NCBI GenBank assembly: GCA_024640025.1
Contig: JAHEFT010000004.1
Location: 1-55,103 of the forward strand
DNA length: 55,103 nucleotides
From: Chromatiales bacterium
GTDB taxonomy: Bacteria; Pseudomonadota; Gammaproteobacteria; Xanthomonadales; SZUA-36
Direction of reading: 5' to 3'
A program made the position numbers and the translations under genes. Of the stretch, positions 25,348-36,151 are shown piece after piece; position 1 is the first letter of the stretch; the number at the start of each line of letters is the position of its first letter. The notes under the pieces are model-generated. The model did no database searches, was not told where the DNA came from, and saw only the letters and a list, made by a program, of their open reading frames with translations.

Positions 25348-26375
25348 TGGCCGAATATCCTCGGGCGTGTGTAACGGTCAATCAGGGGCGCCGCCATATT
25401 CATCAGCAGGACTGCGAATGCCACACCGTCCGGATATCCTCCCCAGCGTCGGATCACCAGCGTGATCACGCCCACACCGGCTCCAAAAAGCAACCGGCCC
25501 CGGTTGCTGGCGCAGCCGCTGACCGGGTCGGTCGCGATGAAAAAGGCGCCAATGATGAGGGCGCCCGAGAACACGTGCTGTAGAGGCGACGGGTTGCTGC
25601 CCGGGTCAACCAGGTAGCTTGCCAGGCCGAGGAAAACCACGCTGCCGATCATGGCCGCGGGAATGTGCCAGGTAATGATGCGCCGCCACAACAACCACAG
25701 ACCGCCCAGGGCATACCAGTTGGCTATCCACTCCCAGCCCAGGCCGCCAAAATCACCAAAAACCGGTAACTGCCGGGCTTCAGAAATCATTTTTCCGGAC
25801 GCCACGCTGGTCCTGATGACGTCCAGCGGGGTGGCTTCGGTAATGACGTCCCAGGTCAGTCCGGGCGGCGGTTGTCCGCTGAGTACCGTCATTAAAACAT
25901 CAAGCAGGCTGAGTCCGGATGGTGCGATGGTCAGCGGCGGCAGCCAGGCAGTCATGGCCTGGGGGAAGCTGATCAGCACCACGACATAGCCCACCATGGC
26001 TGGGTTGAAAAGATTGTGACCCAGGCCGCCGTAGAGGTGCTTGGCGACCACGATCGCAAAAAACATTCCGGTCAGCGCGATCCACCAGGGCGCCAGCGGG
26101 GGAATGCACAGGGCAAACAGGATGGCGGTGACAACGGCGCTGAAATCCCCGAGAAAAAGCCACAACGGCTTTCTCCGGATTTTCAGCATGACGGCCTCGA
26201 ACCCCACGGCCAGGCCGCCAGCCAGAATGATCTGGACCAGCAAACCCGGCCCGAAAAACCAGACGTGAGCGGTGATCGCGGGAACCAGGGCGTAAATCAC
26301 CTGGAGCATGACCCGGGACACCGTGGAATGGGACGGAAAATGTGGCGCTGCGCCGGTTTCGAAACTCCGGCTCAT
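25344..26375 (-). CDS. rsxD: Rsx/Rnf electron transport complex subunit D (flavinylated)
   Basis: Integral membrane subunit, 343 residues, around ten hydrophobic segments. The expected flavinylation Thr lies in [13 protein letters not shown]; Glu replaces the Gly that I believe is more usual before the Ala-Thr, which is worth an alignment. The C-terminal region [16 protein letters not shown] and [16 protein letters not shown] is characteristic of RnfD/NqrB-like proteins. It has ATGA overlaps on both sides. Confidence 0.92.
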   Translation of the reverse strand: MSRSFETGAAPHFPSHSTVSRVMLQVIYALVPAITAHVWFFGPGLLVQIILAGGLAVGFEAVMLKIRRKPLWLFLGDFSAVVTAILFALCIPPLAPWWIALTGMFFAIVVAKHLYGGLGHNLFNPAMVGYVVVLISFPQAMTAWLPPLTIAPSGLSLLDVLMTVLSGQPPPGLTWDVITEATPLDVIRTSVASGKMISEARQLPVFGDFGGLGWEWIANWYALGGLWLLWRRIITWHIPAAMIGSVVFLGLASYLVDPGSNPSPLQHVFSGALIIGAFFIATDPVSGCASNRGRLLFGAGVGVITLVIRRWGGYPDGVAFAVLLMNMAAPLIDRYTRPRIFGQ

Positions 26376-27928
26376 GAATCACCGTCCTGTCGGGAACGCA
26401 CTCGTTCAATGGCGTCGGCAATTTCTTTCTGCTTGTCGTCTTTACCGGTCATCGCGCGTTTCTTTTCGCTGATTCGTCGTTTGCGTTCCTGCTTGAGCAC
26501 GGCCAGGCGGGCCTCCCGTGCTTCAAAACGTTGACGCGCGGCCTCAGCCTGTCGTTTCTCGTTGTCGCGCAACCGGGTTTCTGACTTGCCGAAGCGAAAC
26601 CACTCGGTCAGGGGAATATGGCTGGGGCATACAAAATCACAACAGCCGCATTCGATACAATCAGACAGGCCCAAATCACTCGTTTCATCCCACAGGCCGT
26701 TGCGAATACTCCAGTTCAACTCCTGCGGCATGAGCATTGAAGGACAAACGCGCGAGCACTCGCCGCAACGGATACAGGGCATTTCGGGTTGTTCCGGCCG
26801 AACATCCTCCGCGGTCAGGGCCAGGATACAGTTGGCCGCTTTGATCACGGGGTTGGCGTCGGAAGCGAGGGCATAGCCCATCATGGGACCGCCGAGAATA
26901 AGCCTCGCAGCGTCAGGCGAAAACCCGCCGCACTGGTCGACCAGGTTGGAAACCGGTGTTCCGATCTGCGCCAGCAGGTTACGGGGTTTCCGCACACCGC
27001 TTCCGGTAACGGTGACGATGCGCTCGATGAGTGGTTTGCCTTCGGTTACAGCCCGGGCCACGGCGGTTGCAGTTGCGACGTTCTGGCACAGCAGGCCGAG
27101 GTCGGTGGGTCGGCAGCCGGAAGGAACTTCGAGCCCGGTCAATACCTTGACCAGTTGCTTTTCTCCGCCTTCCGGATAGATTGTGGTGACCTTGACGACA
27201 TCGATATCGTGGGTGCCTGACCGCTTGACTGCCCCGGTGAGCGCCGTGTTTACTGCGCCCATCTGGTCCTCAATGGCAATTACCGTCCGGGTTGCACCCA
27301 CTGCCCTTTGCAGAATACGGGCCCCGAGGATGATGGAGTCCGGCTGTTCTCGCATCAACATTTCATCACAGCTGATATAGGGCTCGCATTCAGAACCGTT
27401 GAGAATAAGGGTGTGTATTTCCTTTGAGCTTGCTTCGTCGACTTTGACGGCCGTTGGAAATACCGCGCCGCCCAGTCCGACGATGCCTGAACTCCTGATT
27501 TTTTGCCGAAGAAGGATTGCGTCGGCCCGCTCCCAGTTTTCGATGGGATCCAGGGTCATCCACTGGTCCAGGCCATCTGGCCTGATGACGATGCAACGCC
27601 CGTCCCTGCCGGACGGATGGCTGTTGGGGTGATTGGAAATCGCCGTAACCGTTCCGGACGTGGGAGCATGCACGGAGTCGCCGCCCGTTTGCCTGCAATA
27701 TCCCAACAGGTCGCCTTTCAGTACCTTTTGACCCTCTATGACCGTGGGCTCCGCTTCCTGTCCGGCCTGCTGTAGCAGGGGCACGTAATAGCGGGTTGCC
27801 AGCGGTACTTTTTCGACTGGAATCTCACAGGAGATCTTCTTGTTGTGGCGCAACCTGAGGCCACCGTGAAAATGATGCAATTGTTCGCCGGCCCTGCGCG
27901 CCTGCTCCCTTGGGTCGATGTGCATCAT
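26372..27928 (-). CDS. rsxC: Rsx/Rnf electron transport complex subunit C
   Basis: Peripheral NADH/ferredoxin-linked subunit, 518 residues. It has the N-terminal barrel-sandwich region, the Rossmann-like nucleotide segment [31 protein letters not shown], a SLBB-like segment, and two [4Fe-4S] motifs, [12 protein letters not shown] and [13 protein letters not shown] charged helical C-terminal tail of about 80 residues follows, short compared with the long Ala/Lys-rich tails of enterobacterial RsxC. The start is at ATGATG overlapping the rsxB stop. Confidence 0.93.
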   Translation of the reverse strand: MMHIDPREQARRAGEQLHHFHGGLRLRHNKKISCEIPVEKVPLATRYYVPLLQQAGQEAEPTVIEGQKVLKGDLLGYCRQTGGDSVHAPTSGTVTAISNHPNSHPSGRDGRCIVIRPDGLDQWMTLDPIENWERADAILLRQKIRSSGIVGLGGAVFPTAVKVDEASSKEIHTLILNGSECEPYISCDEMLMREQPDSIILGARILQRAVGATRTVIAIEDQMGAVNTALTGAVKRSGTHDIDVVKVTTIYPEGGEKQLVKVLTGLEVPSGCRPTDLGLLCQNVATATAVARAVTEGKPLIERIVTVTGSGVRKPRNLLAQIGTPVSNLVDQCGGFSPDAARLILGGPMMGYALASDANPVIKAANCILALTAEDVRPEQPEMPCIRCGECSRVCPSMLMPQELNWSIRNGLWDETSDLGLSDCIECGCCDFVCPSHIPLTEWFRFGKSETRLRDNEKRQAEAARQRFEAREARLAVLKQERKRRISEKKRAMTGKDDKQKEIADAIERVRSRQDGDS

Positions 27929-28503
27929 GCGGAAACTTCCCGCAAAAGCGAGCCTCCGGTTTTTATGCCTGTGTCCGGAGGCCTGGGCCGAATCCATTCA
28001 CCCGGTGCGGAGGGCTTTACGATCATCTCGATGCAATCCACAGGGCAGGGCGGGAGACAAAGATCACAGCCGGTACACTCTGATTCGATCACCGTGTGCA
28101 TCAGTTTGGCGGAGCCAACGATAGCGTCGACCGGACAGGCCTGGATGCAGAGTGTACAACCGATACAGGCCGCTTCATCGATCACTGCAACGGTCTTCGG
28201 TTTCACCGCCCCGTTTTCCGGGTTGAGGGGCAGGGGTTCGAGTCCGAGGAGGTCGGCCAGTGCCTGGATTCCGGCATCGCCACCCGGCGGGCACTGGTTG
28301 ATCTCCGCTTCCCCCGCTGCAATGGCTTCCGCATAAGGACGACAGCCCGGATAGTTACATTGGCCGCATTGCGTCTGGGGAAGAATATCGTTGATCTGTT
28401 CGACCACGGGGTCAGAATCCACCCTGAACTTTCCGCAGGACCAGCCCAGGCCGAGCCCGAACAGGAAGCCAATAAGCGTGATTGCGAGGATCGCGATAAG
28501 CAT
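27925..28503 (-). CDS. rsxB: Rsx/Rnf electron transport complex subunit B (ferredoxin)
   Basis: Fe-S subunit of 192 residues with an N-terminal membrane helix ([18 protein letters not shown]). The Fe-S domain ligand set is [10 protein letters not shown], and two ferredoxin [4Fe-4S] clusters follow in [12 protein letters not shown] and [12 protein letters not shown]. It passes electrons between RsxC and the membrane flavins. Thirteen bases separate it from rsxA. Confidence 0.94.
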   Translation of the reverse strand: MLIAILAITLIGFLFGLGLGWSCGKFRVDSDPVVEQINDILPQTQCGQCNYPGCRPYAEAIAAGEAEINQCPPGGDAGIQALADLLGLEPLPLNPENGAVKPKTVAVIDEAACIGCTLCIQACPVDAIVGSAKLMHTVIESECTGCDLCLPPCPVDCIEMIVKPSAPGEWIRPRPPDTGIKTGGSLLREVSA

Positions 28504-28516
28504 GTCCCGTTTCGTC

Positions 28517-29098
28517 TCAGAGCCGCGCCAGACCGGTGAAGCCCATGAATGCCAGCGCCATCAACCCTGCGGTTATCAGGCCGATTGGCGCACCCTTGAA
28601 ATGGACAGGAACATCGGCATAAGTGATCCGCTCGCGCATGGCGGCGAACATGATCAGGACCAGGCCGAAACCGGCGGCTGCCCCGAAACCGTAAAGCGCG
28701 GACTGCAACAGGTTGTGCTGTTCCTGCACATTAAGAAGCGCGACACCGAGTACCGCGCAATTGGTCGTGATCAGCGGCAGGAAAATTCCCAGGATGCGGT
28801 AAAGCAGGGGGCTGGATTTTTTCATCACCATTTCGGTGAGCTGGACAACGGTAGCGATGGCGAGGATAAAGGTGAGCGTGGACAGGTACTCAAGTCCCAG
28901 GGGTTTGAGCAGGTAGGTGCTGAGCAGGTAGCTGGTCACCGACGAAAGCGTCAGGACAAACAGGGTAGCCACCGACATGCCGATGGCCCCTTCCAACTTG
29001 TTCGAAACACCCATGAAAGGGCATAAACCGAGGAAGCGGACGAGGACAAAATTGTTCGCCAGTACCGTGCTGACCAGGATCAGTAAATACTCTGACAT
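28517..29098 (-). CDS. rsxA: Rsx/Rnf electron transport complex subunit A
   Basis: Integral membrane subunit, 193 residues, six helices, paralogous to RsxE. Diagnostic stretches are [20 protein letters not shown] near the N-terminus and [19 protein letters not shown] in the middle, whose Cys residues hold the intramembrane cluster in Rnf structures. It begins eight bases after metG on the same strand, making metG-rsxABCDGE-nth a probable single transcript. Confidence 0.94.
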   Translation of the reverse strand: MSEYLLILVSTVLANNFVLVRFLGLCPFMGVSNKLEGAIGMSVATLFVLTLSSVTSYLLSTYLLKPLGLEYLSTLTFILAIATVVQLTEMVMKKSSPLLYRILGIFLPLITTNCAVLGVALLNVQEQHNLLQSALYGFGAAAGFGLVLIMFAAMRERITYADVPVHFKGAPIGLITAGLMALAFMGFTGLARL

Positions 29099-29106
29099 GA
29101 AACGCT

Positions 29107-31140
29107 TTACGTGACCCGCATACCTGGAGTGGCGCCTTCGCCCGGTTCCAGGATGAAAAGATCTTTTCCGCCCGGACCCGCCGCCAGCACCATGCCCTCG
29201 GAAGTGCCGAAACGCATTTTCCGCGGTTTCAGGTTCGCGACCATCACGGTGAGCCGCCCTTCCAGTTGCGCCGCGTTGTAGGCCGACTTGATGCCGGCGA
29301 ATACGATCCGGGTTTCGTTACCGATGTCCAGCGTCAGCCTGAGCAGCTTGTCCGCTTCCGGGATGGCTTCGGCTTTCACGATCCTGGCCACTCGCAGGTC
29401 CAGTTTGAGGAAATCATCGATAGTGATTTCAGCAGCCAGGGGTTCGATGACGGGTCCGGCGGGGGCGGACGATGCGGATTTAGCCGGTTTCAGTGATTCT
29501 TTCGAAGCCTCAATCACGGCATTCACTTTTAGCGGATCGACACGCGTGAGCAGCGGCTGGAAGGTGTTTACGGTAACGCCGAGCAGGGGCTTATCGATGT
29601 TGCGCCAAACGCTGACATCCCGGTTGAGGAAGGCGCCTGCCCGCTCTGCTGTGAAAGGCAGGACCGGTGAGAGGTAGCTCATCAATATACTGAACAGGTT
29701 GATACCTTGTGTGCACACCTCGTGTACGTGGGCTTTCTTGCCCTCCTCCTTGATTTGGAGCCAGGGTTTTTCCTCGTCAATATAGCGATTGGCTTCATCC
29801 GCGAGCTTCATGATCCGACGGACGGCGGACTGGTAATTGCGTTCCTCGAAATCTGCCGCGATGCCTGCACGGGCCTCGACGAACTGCTGGAACAGTTCCG
29901 GCCGGTGCAGGGAATCTGACAGCTTGCCGTCAAATTGGCGGCCAATAAAGCCCGCGCAACGGCTGGCGATGTTGACAACCTTCCCCACGACGTCAGAATT
30001 CACCCGCAGCACGAAATCTTCCAGGTTCAGATCGATATCGCCGGTCCCGGGCCCCAGTTTGGCCGCGTAATAGTATCGTAAGTAGTCCGGATGGAGGTGG
30101 TCCAGGTAGGTTCGCGCACTGATAAAAGTGCCGCGGGACTTGGACATCTTGGCGCCGTCCACAGTGAGAAAACCATGGGCATAGACAGCTGTTGGTGTCC
30201 TCATGTTTGCGCCCATCAGCATCGCCGGCCAGAACAATGTGTGGAAATAAACAATGTCTTTGCCGATGAAGTGGTGCACTTCGGCGTTTGAATCCTTGCC
30301 CCACCACGCTTCGAAATCCAGGCCCTTCTTTACGCAAAGCTCCTTGAAGCTGGCCATATAGCCGACCGGCGCATCTACCCAGACGTAAAAATACTTGTCC
30401 TCAGTACCGGGAATACGGAAACCGAAATAAGGCTCGTCCCGGGAGATGTCCCAGTCACGCAGACCGTCCGTGAACCACTCCTGCAGTTTGTTCGAGATTT
30501 CACTCTGGAGCGCGCCGGAAGCGATCCAGTCTTTCAATGCATCTTCGAAATCACCCAGGCGGACGAAGTAGTGTTCCGACGCCTTCATGACCGGCTTGCT
30601 CCCGGTCACGGCTGAGTGCGGATCGATCAGATCGGTGGGTGAGTAGGTGCTTCCGCAGGATTCGCAACTGTCGCCATACTGATCCTGGGTGCCGCACTTG
30701 GGACAGGTGCCGCGGATGAACCGGTCAGGCAGAAACATGCCTTCTTCTTCATCATAAAACTGCTCGACAGGGCGGCGTTCGATGTATCCGTTCTGGTCCA
30801 GGCGCCCATAGATCAGTTCAACCAGTTCGCGGTTGTACTCGCTGTGGGTCGATGAGTAATTATCGAAACTGATACCGAAGTCGCGAAAATCCGTCTTGTG
30901 CTGCTCGTTCATCATGTCGATCAGTTCTTCCGGGGTTTTTCCCTCGGCGCGTGCCCATAACATGACCGGCGTACCGTGGGCGTCATCGGCCCAGGCGAAA
31001 TAGCATTCATGCCCCTGCGAGCGCTGGAATCGCGCCCAGATATCGGTCTGGATGTATTCCAGCATGTGTCCCAGGTGAATAGCGCCATTGGCATAGGGCA
31101 GTGCACTGGTTACCAGGATCTGTCTGTTTTTGTTTGTCAT
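29107..31140 (-). CDS. metG: methionyl-tRNA synthetase
   Basis: Class I synthetase of 677 residues charging tRNA-Met. Signatures are [13 protein letters not shown] (HIGH), the zinc knuckle [18 protein letters not shown] and KMSKSRGTF (KMSKS). The C-terminal part is an EMAP/Trbp111-like tRNA-binding domain ([20 protein letters not shown]) that mediates dimerisation. The ATG is preceded by AGGA. It is divergent from mrp across 160 bases. Confidence 0.96.
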   Translation of the reverse strand: MTNKNRQILVTSALPYANGAIHLGHMLEYIQTDIWARFQRSQGHECYFAWADDAHGTPVMLWARAEGKTPEELIDMMNEQHKTDFRDFGISFDNYSSTHSEYNRELVELIYGRLDQNGYIERRPVEQFYDEEEGMFLPDRFIRGTCPKCGTQDQYGDSCESCGSTYSPTDLIDPHSAVTGSKPVMKASEHYFVRLGDFEDALKDWIASGALQSEISNKLQEWFTDGLRDWDISRDEPYFGFRIPGTEDKYFYVWVDAPVGYMASFKELCVKKGLDFEAWWGKDSNAEVHHFIGKDIVYFHTLFWPAMLMGANMRTPTAVYAHGFLTVDGAKMSKSRGTFISARTYLDHLHPDYLRYYYAAKLGPGTGDIDLNLEDFVLRVNSDVVGKVVNIASRCAGFIGRQFDGKLSDSLHRPELFQQFVEARAGIAADFEERNYQSAVRRIMKLADEANRYIDEEKPWLQIKEEGKKAHVHEVCTQGINLFSILMSYLSPVLPFTAERAGAFLNRDVSVWRNIDKPLLGVTVNTFQPLLTRVDPLKVNAVIEASKESLKPAKSASSAPAGPVIEPLAAEITIDDFLKLDLRVARIVKAEAIPEADKLLRLTLDIGNETRIVFAGIKSAYNAAQLEGRLTVMVANLKPRKMRFGTSEGMVLAAGPGGKDLFILEPGEGATPGMRVT

Positions 31141-31300
31141 ATATTCCTGCCGCTGTCCGGAATCAGCCTCCTGCCGGCGTTGCAGTGGCGACGCTGCCGG
31201 CTGAATCGCGAATTATCTCACGACCGAGGTTCCCGATCGAGAGAGAATAAATATACAATGATCGGCTACATTCATCTGTCAACCGGAAGAACCTGACCGC

Positions 31301-32389
31301 ATGACCACACTCTCAGAACAATATGTGAAAGATTTACTCGCCAAAATCGTTGATCCGTACTCCGGCACCGACCTGGTCAGCCTGGGCTGGCTGCGCGGTG
31401 TCGGTATCGATGGCCAGAGGATTTCAGTTGACCTGCGGGCCGGTTTTCCGATTGACGGTATCAGGGACAGCCTGGCTTCGCGCATTAAGGAAACCCTGGA
31501 AGCCGATGATGCTATTGAGTCTGCGGCGGTCAGCCTTGACTGGAAGGTGATGTCCCACGAGGTCCAGGGCGAGTTGAAACCTCTGGAACAGATCAAGAAC
31601 ATCATAGCTGTCGCATCCGGAAAGGGTGGCGTCGGAAAGTCAGCCACGTCCGTCAACCTCGCGCTGGCATTACGTGCCGATGGCGCCAGGGTCGGTGTGC
31701 TGGACGCTGACATCTACGGCCCCAGCATGCCGCGCATGCTGGGTGTGTCGGGCAACCCGCAAACCGTGGGCAACCGGATCGTGCCGCAACGCGCGCATGG
31801 CTTGCAGGTGATGTCGATCGGATTCATGGTCGAGGAAGACACGCCAATGATCTGGCGCGGCCCCATGGTCACTTCAGCCTTGCAGCAACTTCTTACGGAA
31901 ACCAACTGGGAGGGCCTGGACTACCTGGTGGTGGATTTGCCGCCGGGCACCGGCGATATCCAGTTGACCCTGGCACAGAAAGTTCCGGTCAGCGGATCCG
32001 TCATTGTCACCACGCCTCAGGATATAGCCACCCTGGATGCCCGCAAGGCGGTGCAGATGTTCCGCAAGGTTGATATGGCGGTGCTCGGAATCGTGGAAAA
32101 CATGAGCACTCACATCTGTAGCAAGTGCGGACATGAGGAGCCTATATTTGGCACAGGAGGCGGTTCCAGGATGGCCGAGGAGTATGGTGTTCCCCTGCTC
32201 GGGCAATTGCCGCTCGATATCAGAATACGCGCCGATCTGGACCAGGGCATGCCGACAGTGACGGCTGATCCCGATTCAGAAATCACTGCGAGTTACCGGG
32301 AATTGGCCCGCACGACGGCAGCCCGGCTTTCGCTGACGCCCCGCAACCTGGCTTTAAACCTGCCGCAGATCAACATCCTGAACAGTTGA
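31301..32389 (+). CDS. mrp: Mrp/ApbC iron-sulfur cluster carrier ATPase
   Basis: P-loop NTPase, 362 residues, that carries Fe-S clusters to apoproteins. Residues about 5-85 form a MIP18 (DUF59) domain. The deviant Walker A is [15 protein letters not shown] near residue 107, with [13 protein letters not shown] (Walker A') and [13 protein letters not shown] following. The cluster-binding CxxC is [12 protein letters not shown] near residue 272. It sits divergent from metG, the usual gammaproteobacterial arrangement, and is probably co-transcribed with dcd 29 bases downstream. Confidence 0.94.
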   Translation: MTTLSEQYVKDLLAKIVDPYSGTDLVSLGWLRGVGIDGQRISVDLRAGFPIDGIRDSLASRIKETLEADDAIESAAVSLDWKVMSHEVQGELKPLEQIKNIIAVASGKGGVGKSATSVNLALALRADGARVGVLDADIYGPSMPRMLGVSGNPQTVGNRIVPQRAHGLQVMSIGFMVEEDTPMIWRGPMVTSALQQLLTETNWEGLDYLVVDLPPGTGDIQLTLAQKVPVSGSVIVTTPQDIATLDARKAVQMFRKVDMAVLGIVENMSTHICSKCGHEEPIFGTGGGSRMAEEYGVPLLGQLPLDIRIRADLDQGMPTVTADPDSEITASYRELARTTAARLSLTPRNLALNLPQINILNS

Positions 32390-32418
32390 TCCGGCCGGCA
32401 AGCAACAAGGAAAAAACA

Positions 32419-32988
32419 GTGAGCATTAAGTCAGATCTTTGGATTCAGCGGATGGCGAAATCCGATCACATGATAGAACCCTTCGAGTCGGGACAGGTCC
32501 GCTTGGCTGAAAACGGCGAGCGCTGCATTTCGTATGGGACCTCGAGTTACGGATACGATGTCCGCTGTGCCCGTGACTTCAAGATTTTCACCAATATCAA
32601 TTCGGCTATTGTCGACCCCAAACGCTTTGATGCCAACAGCTTTGTCGACTTTTCCGGCGACGTCTGCATCATCCCGCCAAACTCATTCGCACTGGCGCAT
32701 ACGGTCGAATATTTCCGGATTCCACGCAATGTTCTGACCATCTGCCTGGGCAAGTCCACCTACGCGCGATGCGGCATCATTGTAAACGTCACGCCGTTAG
32801 AACCCGAATGGGAAGGGCATGTGACTCTCGAGTTTTCAAACACCACCCCGCTGCCGGCGAAAATTTACGCCAACGAAGGTGTTGCGCAGTTCCTGTTTTT
32901 TGAATCTGATGAAGTGTGTGAGCGCTCCTATGCCGACCGGGCCGGAAAATACCAGGGCCAGACCGGGGTTACGCTGCCTAAGGCTTAG
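32419..32988 (+). CDS. dcd: dCTP deaminase
   Basis: Converts dCTP to dUTP, the main source of dUMP for thymidylate synthesis in many Gram-negatives. The 189-residue trimeric beta protein carries [36 protein letters not shown] (catalytic Glu region) and the C-terminal [13 protein letters not shown]. The GTG start at 32419 has AAGGA seven bases upstream; an in-frame ATG at 32386 overlaps the mrp stop and lacks similarity. Confidence 0.95.
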   Translation: MSIKSDLWIQRMAKSDHMIEPFESGQVRLAENGERCISYGTSSYGYDVRCARDFKIFTNINSAIVDPKRFDANSFVDFSGDVCIIPPNSFALAHTVEYFRIPRNVLTICLGKSTYARCGIIVNVTPLEPEWEGHVTLEFSNTTPLPAKIYANEGVAQFLFFESDEVCERSYADRAGKYQGQTGVTLPKA

Positions 32989-33014
32989 GAAACGCGGGCG
33001 AACCGCTGAACTCA

Positions 33015-34130
33015 CTATTGCAAAGGCGGTTGCTGCAAAAGCGTGGCGTAGGTCTGGAACGATATCCCGTCACGAATGACCTCCAATTCCACCTGGCTGC
33101 CGGGTTCGCGCTGTGAGATTTTCAACAGAAACTGGCCTGGATCATCGACTCTCTCGCCATCGATTGCCGTGACCACGTCGCCCTGACGGATGCCGGCGTT
33201 CCAGGCTGGTCCACCCTTGACAGCATCCAGTACACCGATGCCACGGCGTATTTTGCTGCCGTCGGACTGGCGCACCGGCTTCATATTGCTGAACGAAGCG
33301 CCCAGCCATGCCCGAGTGACGGTCCCGTAATCAATGATCTGGTTCATCACGTCCCGGGCCAGCCCGATGGGGATTGCAAAACCGATGTTCTCGGCCCCCA
33401 GGGCCGAATCCAGGTTCCGGGTGTTGATGCCCACCAGCTCTCCGCGGGCATTGATCAAGGCGCCACCGCTGTTCCCGGCATTGATCGCGGCGTCGGTCTG
33501 GATGAAGTCCTCGTACTGTAACGACCGCAAATTATTCCTGCCCGTTGCGCTCACGATGCCCATGGTTACCGTATGACTGAGTCCCAGTGCGTTTCCAATG
33601 GCCAGTACAACGTCGCCAACACGGACTGTCGGGTCCGCAGCGATCGGCGCGGTTGGCAGCCCCGTCAGGTTTATTTTCAGGACCGCAAGATCGGTCGCCG
33701 GGTCTGAGCCCACGACCCTCGCGGGAATTCTTCTCCCGTCCCACAGTGCTATGGTGATATTTTGAACCCATGCGATCACGTGGTGATTGGTGAGGATAAA
33801 GCCGTCTTCGCTCAGCAGAACTCCGGATGCCTCGGCTCGTTTCATGCGGTACAGGTAACGAGTGCCGGACTGATCCTGGGACTCTATGCTGGCCGACTGT
33901 GGCTGCATGGACAAGGTGGATATGCTGACCACGGCCGGTGCGGTCCGGTTAACGGCATCCGCATAGGATATCGGTGCCGTCGCAGTTTCCGTGGGTGGTG
34001 GCTGATCGGTTCGCGCCGGGCGTTCTGTCATGGAGGGCCACAGGTAAACCAGCACAAAGGCCAAAGCGAGGCCGGCGATCACCGCTCTCACCGCAAAGGC
34101 AATCAGACTGGTCAGTTGAGACATTTCCAT
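33015..34130 (-). CDS. membrane-anchored trypsin-like protease, DegS/AlgW type
   Basis: Periplasmic serine protease, 371 residues, with one N-terminal membrane anchor (IAGLALAFVLVYLW). The catalytic triad is visible: His117 in TNHHV, Asp147 in ATDLAV and Ser221 in GNSGGAL. A single PDZ domain follows (about residues 280-365), beginning near RRGIGVLDAVKGGPAWNAGI. One PDZ plus a membrane anchor fits DegS/AlgW, which senses misfolded porins and cuts the anti-sigma factor RseA, rather than the two-PDZ DegP/DegQ. Its position next to petABC-sspAB is the classic algW location. Confidence 0.87.
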   Translation of the reverse strand: MEMSQLTSLIAFAVRAVIAGLALAFVLVYLWPSMTERPARTDQPPPTETATAPISYADAVNRTAPAVVSISTLSMQPQSASIESQDQSGTRYLYRMKRAEASGVLLSEDGFILTNHHVIAWVQNITIALWDGRRIPARVVGSDPATDLAVLKINLTGLPTAPIAADPTVRVGDVVLAIGNALGLSHTVTMGIVSATGRNNLRSLQYEDFIQTDAAINAGNSGGALINARGELVGINTRNLDSALGAENIGFAIPIGLARDVMNQIIDYGTVTRAWLGASFSNMKPVRQSDGSKIRRGIGVLDAVKGGPAWNAGIRQGDVVTAIDGERVDDPGQFLLKISQREPGSQVELEVIRDGISFQTYATLLQQPPLQ

Positions 34131-34216
34131 ATTCTATCGGTAAATTCATTGTTTAACATGGCCTGTTTCGGATAAAATATCTGCTTTGCTATGTACAGGC
34201 ACCGATATACGAAGAG

Positions 34217-34244
34217 TTGTCCTTAATCGGCGACACCTTATACC
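34217..34244 (+). promoter_or_regulatory. candidate sigma-70 promoter for petABC
   Basis: TTGTCC (34217-34222) and TATACC (34239-34244) are separated by 16 bases, about 66 bases before the petA start, in the divergent gap with the DegS-like gene. Each hexamer has four matches to consensus. Read by eye only. Confidence 0.35.
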
Positions 34245-34310
34245 GGCCGCTCAACGGATAATTCAAAATCAGACAGACCCTGCAGGGATCTCATCCAGCT
34301 GGAGAAATAG

Positions 34311-34907
34311 ATGCCAACTGATGGCGTTAATATTAAAAGGCGCCGGTTTCTCGTCGCCACAACCTCAGTCGTGGGCGCAGTAGGCGCGGGCTTTACCGCT
34401 GTTCCGTTCATCAAGTCATGGAAGCCCAGCGCCAAGGCTCAGGCGGTCGGTGCGCCGGTCCAGGTAAACCTGGACAGCCTTGACCCCGGGCAATTGCTGA
34501 AAGTGATGTGGCGCGGCCAGACAATCGGTGTCCTGCGCCGAACCGACAAAACCCTGGGCTCGTTGCCCGAGTTAGACGCTTACCTAAAGGATCCGGAGTC
34601 GCTGGAGTCTGATCAGCCCCCGTATGCCCAGAATGAAGCACGCGCGCTGAAAGGTGAGTTCCTGGTAGTCAACATGCATTGCACTCACCTGGGATGTGTA
34701 CCGCAGTTTCTGCCGGAGGTGGGTCCTCAGCCATTTGAGGAACACTGGAACGGGGGCTTCTTCTGTCCCTGTCACAAGTCGAAATTTGACATGTCCGGCC
34801 GTGTGTACAAAGGCGTACCCGCACCGACCAACCTGAGAATCCCACCTTACAGTTTCATCGATGGCAGCGCGCTGGTTATCGGTGTGAATCCTGAAGGAGC
34901 CGTATGA
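34311..34907 (+). CDS. petA: ubiquinol-cytochrome c reductase iron-sulfur (Rieske) subunit
   Basis: Rieske protein of the cytochrome bc1 complex, 198 residues. The N-terminus has a twin-arginine-type signal/anchor (KRRRFLVATTSVVGAVGAG). Cluster ligands are Cys124 and His126 in CTHLGC and Cys152 and His155 in CPCHKS; the additional Cys129 and Cys154 form the stabilising disulfide. GGAG lies seven bases before the ATG. The stop overlaps petB as ATGA. Confidence 0.95.
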   Translation: MPTDGVNIKRRRFLVATTSVVGAVGAGFTAVPFIKSWKPSAKAQAVGAPVQVNLDSLDPGQLLKVMWRGQTIGVLRRTDKTLGSLPELDAYLKDPESLESDQPPYAQNEARALKGEFLVVNMHCTHLGCVPQFLPEVGPQPFEEHWNGGFFCPCHKSKFDMSGRVYKGVPAPTNLRIPPYSFIDGSALVIGVNPEGAV

Positions 34908-36151
34908 TGGCCAAGCCAGCCAGCAGTATCGCAAAGCGCGCGGACGCACTCTGGAACTGGGTCGACTCGCGGTTGCCCGTGTCGGCGTTCTGGAAAGCCA
35001 CGATGACGGGTTACCATGCACCCAAGAATTTCAACTTCTGGTACTACATGGGCTCCCTTGCCTTGCTGGTGCTGGTGATCCAGATTCTGTCGGGCATTTT
35101 TCTGACGATGCACTACAAGCCTTCGGCTGAACTGGCTTTCGCATCGGTGGAATACATCATGCGTGATGTGGAATGGGGTTGGTTTATCCGTTACCTGCAT
35201 TCAACGGGGGCGTCGTTCTTCTTCATTGTCGTTTACCTGCACATGTTCCGCAGCCTGCTGTACGGCTCCCATCGGGCGCCCCGTGAACTCGTCTGGATAT
35301 TCGGGATGCTGATTTATCTCGCGCTGATGGCCGAAGCCTTCATGGGTTATGTGCTTCCCTGGGGCCAGATGTCCTACTGGGGCGCACAGGTGATCATCAA
35401 TCTGTTTGGTGCCATACCGAGCATCGGCGAACCACTGACCGAGTGGATCAGGGGTGATTTTTTTATCTCTGACGCGACCCTGAACCGCTTTTTCGCACTG
35501 CATGTCATTGCTTTGCCCCTGGCTATCCTGGGACTGATCCTGATGCACCTCGTGGCCCTTCGCGAAAACGGTTCAAACAACCCGGACGGCGTTGAAATCA
35601 AAGCCAACAAGGATGAAAACGGCATCCCGAAAGACGGGATCCCCTTTCACCCCTACTACACCATCAAGGATATTTTCGGTGTAGCCATGTTCCTGCTTCT
35701 GTTCGCCTTCATCCTGTTCTTCTGGCCGGAAGCCGGCGGGCTTTTCCTGGAACACGATAATTTCGTCCCTGCTGACGCGCTGGTGACGCCGGCACACATC
35801 AAGCCGGTGTGGTATTTCACGCCTTACTACGCGATTCTGAAGGCCGTGCCTGATAAATTAATGGGCGTGATGCTGATGGGGGCGTCCGTTGTTATCCTTT
35901 TCTTCCTGCCCTGGCTGGATCGCTCGCCGGTGAAGTCAATCAGGTACAAAGGGCTCTGGTACAAGTTCCTTCTGGGCATGTTCGCCATCGCCTTTGTACG
36001 CCTTGGCATGCTCGGAATGGCTGAAGGCACTCCGGCCCAGACGATTGAAATGCGCATCTGGACTTTCGTCTATTTTGCGTTTTTCATCCTGCTGTTTTTC
36101 ATGAGTCCGCGCGGTAAAACCAAGCCATTACCAGAGAGGCTGACACACTGA
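34904..36151 (+). CDS. petB: ubiquinol-cytochrome c reductase cytochrome b
   Basis: Di-heme membrane subunit, 415 residues, with eight to nine helices. Recognisable blocks: WYYMGSLALLVLVIQILSGI, the heme-ligand helix RYLHSTGASFFFIVVYLHMF, AFMGYVLPWGQMSYWGAQV, ALHVIALPLAILGLILMHL, and PFHPYYTIKDIFG (quinol oxidation side). It is a full-length bc1-type cytochrome b rather than a split b6f form. Translation is coupled to petA and petC by short overlaps. Confidence 0.95.
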   Translation: MMAKPASSIAKRADALWNWVDSRLPVSAFWKATMTGYHAPKNFNFWYYMGSLALLVLVIQILSGIFLTMHYKPSAELAFASVEYIMRDVEWGWFIRYLHSTGASFFFIVVYLHMFRSLLYGSHRAPRELVWIFGMLIYLALMAEAFMGYVLPWGQMSYWGAQVIINLFGAIPSIGEPLTEWIRGDFFISDATLNRFFALHVIALPLAILGLILMHLVALRENGSNNPDGVEIKANKDENGIPKDGIPFHPYYTIKDIFGVAMFLLLFAFILFFWPEAGGLFLEHDNFVPADALVTPAHIKPVWYFTPYYAILKAVPDKLMGVMLMGASVVILFFLPWLDRSPVKSIRYKGLWYKFLLGMFAIAFVRLGMLGMAEGTPAQTIEMRIWTFVYFAFFILLFFMSPRGKTKPLPERLTH

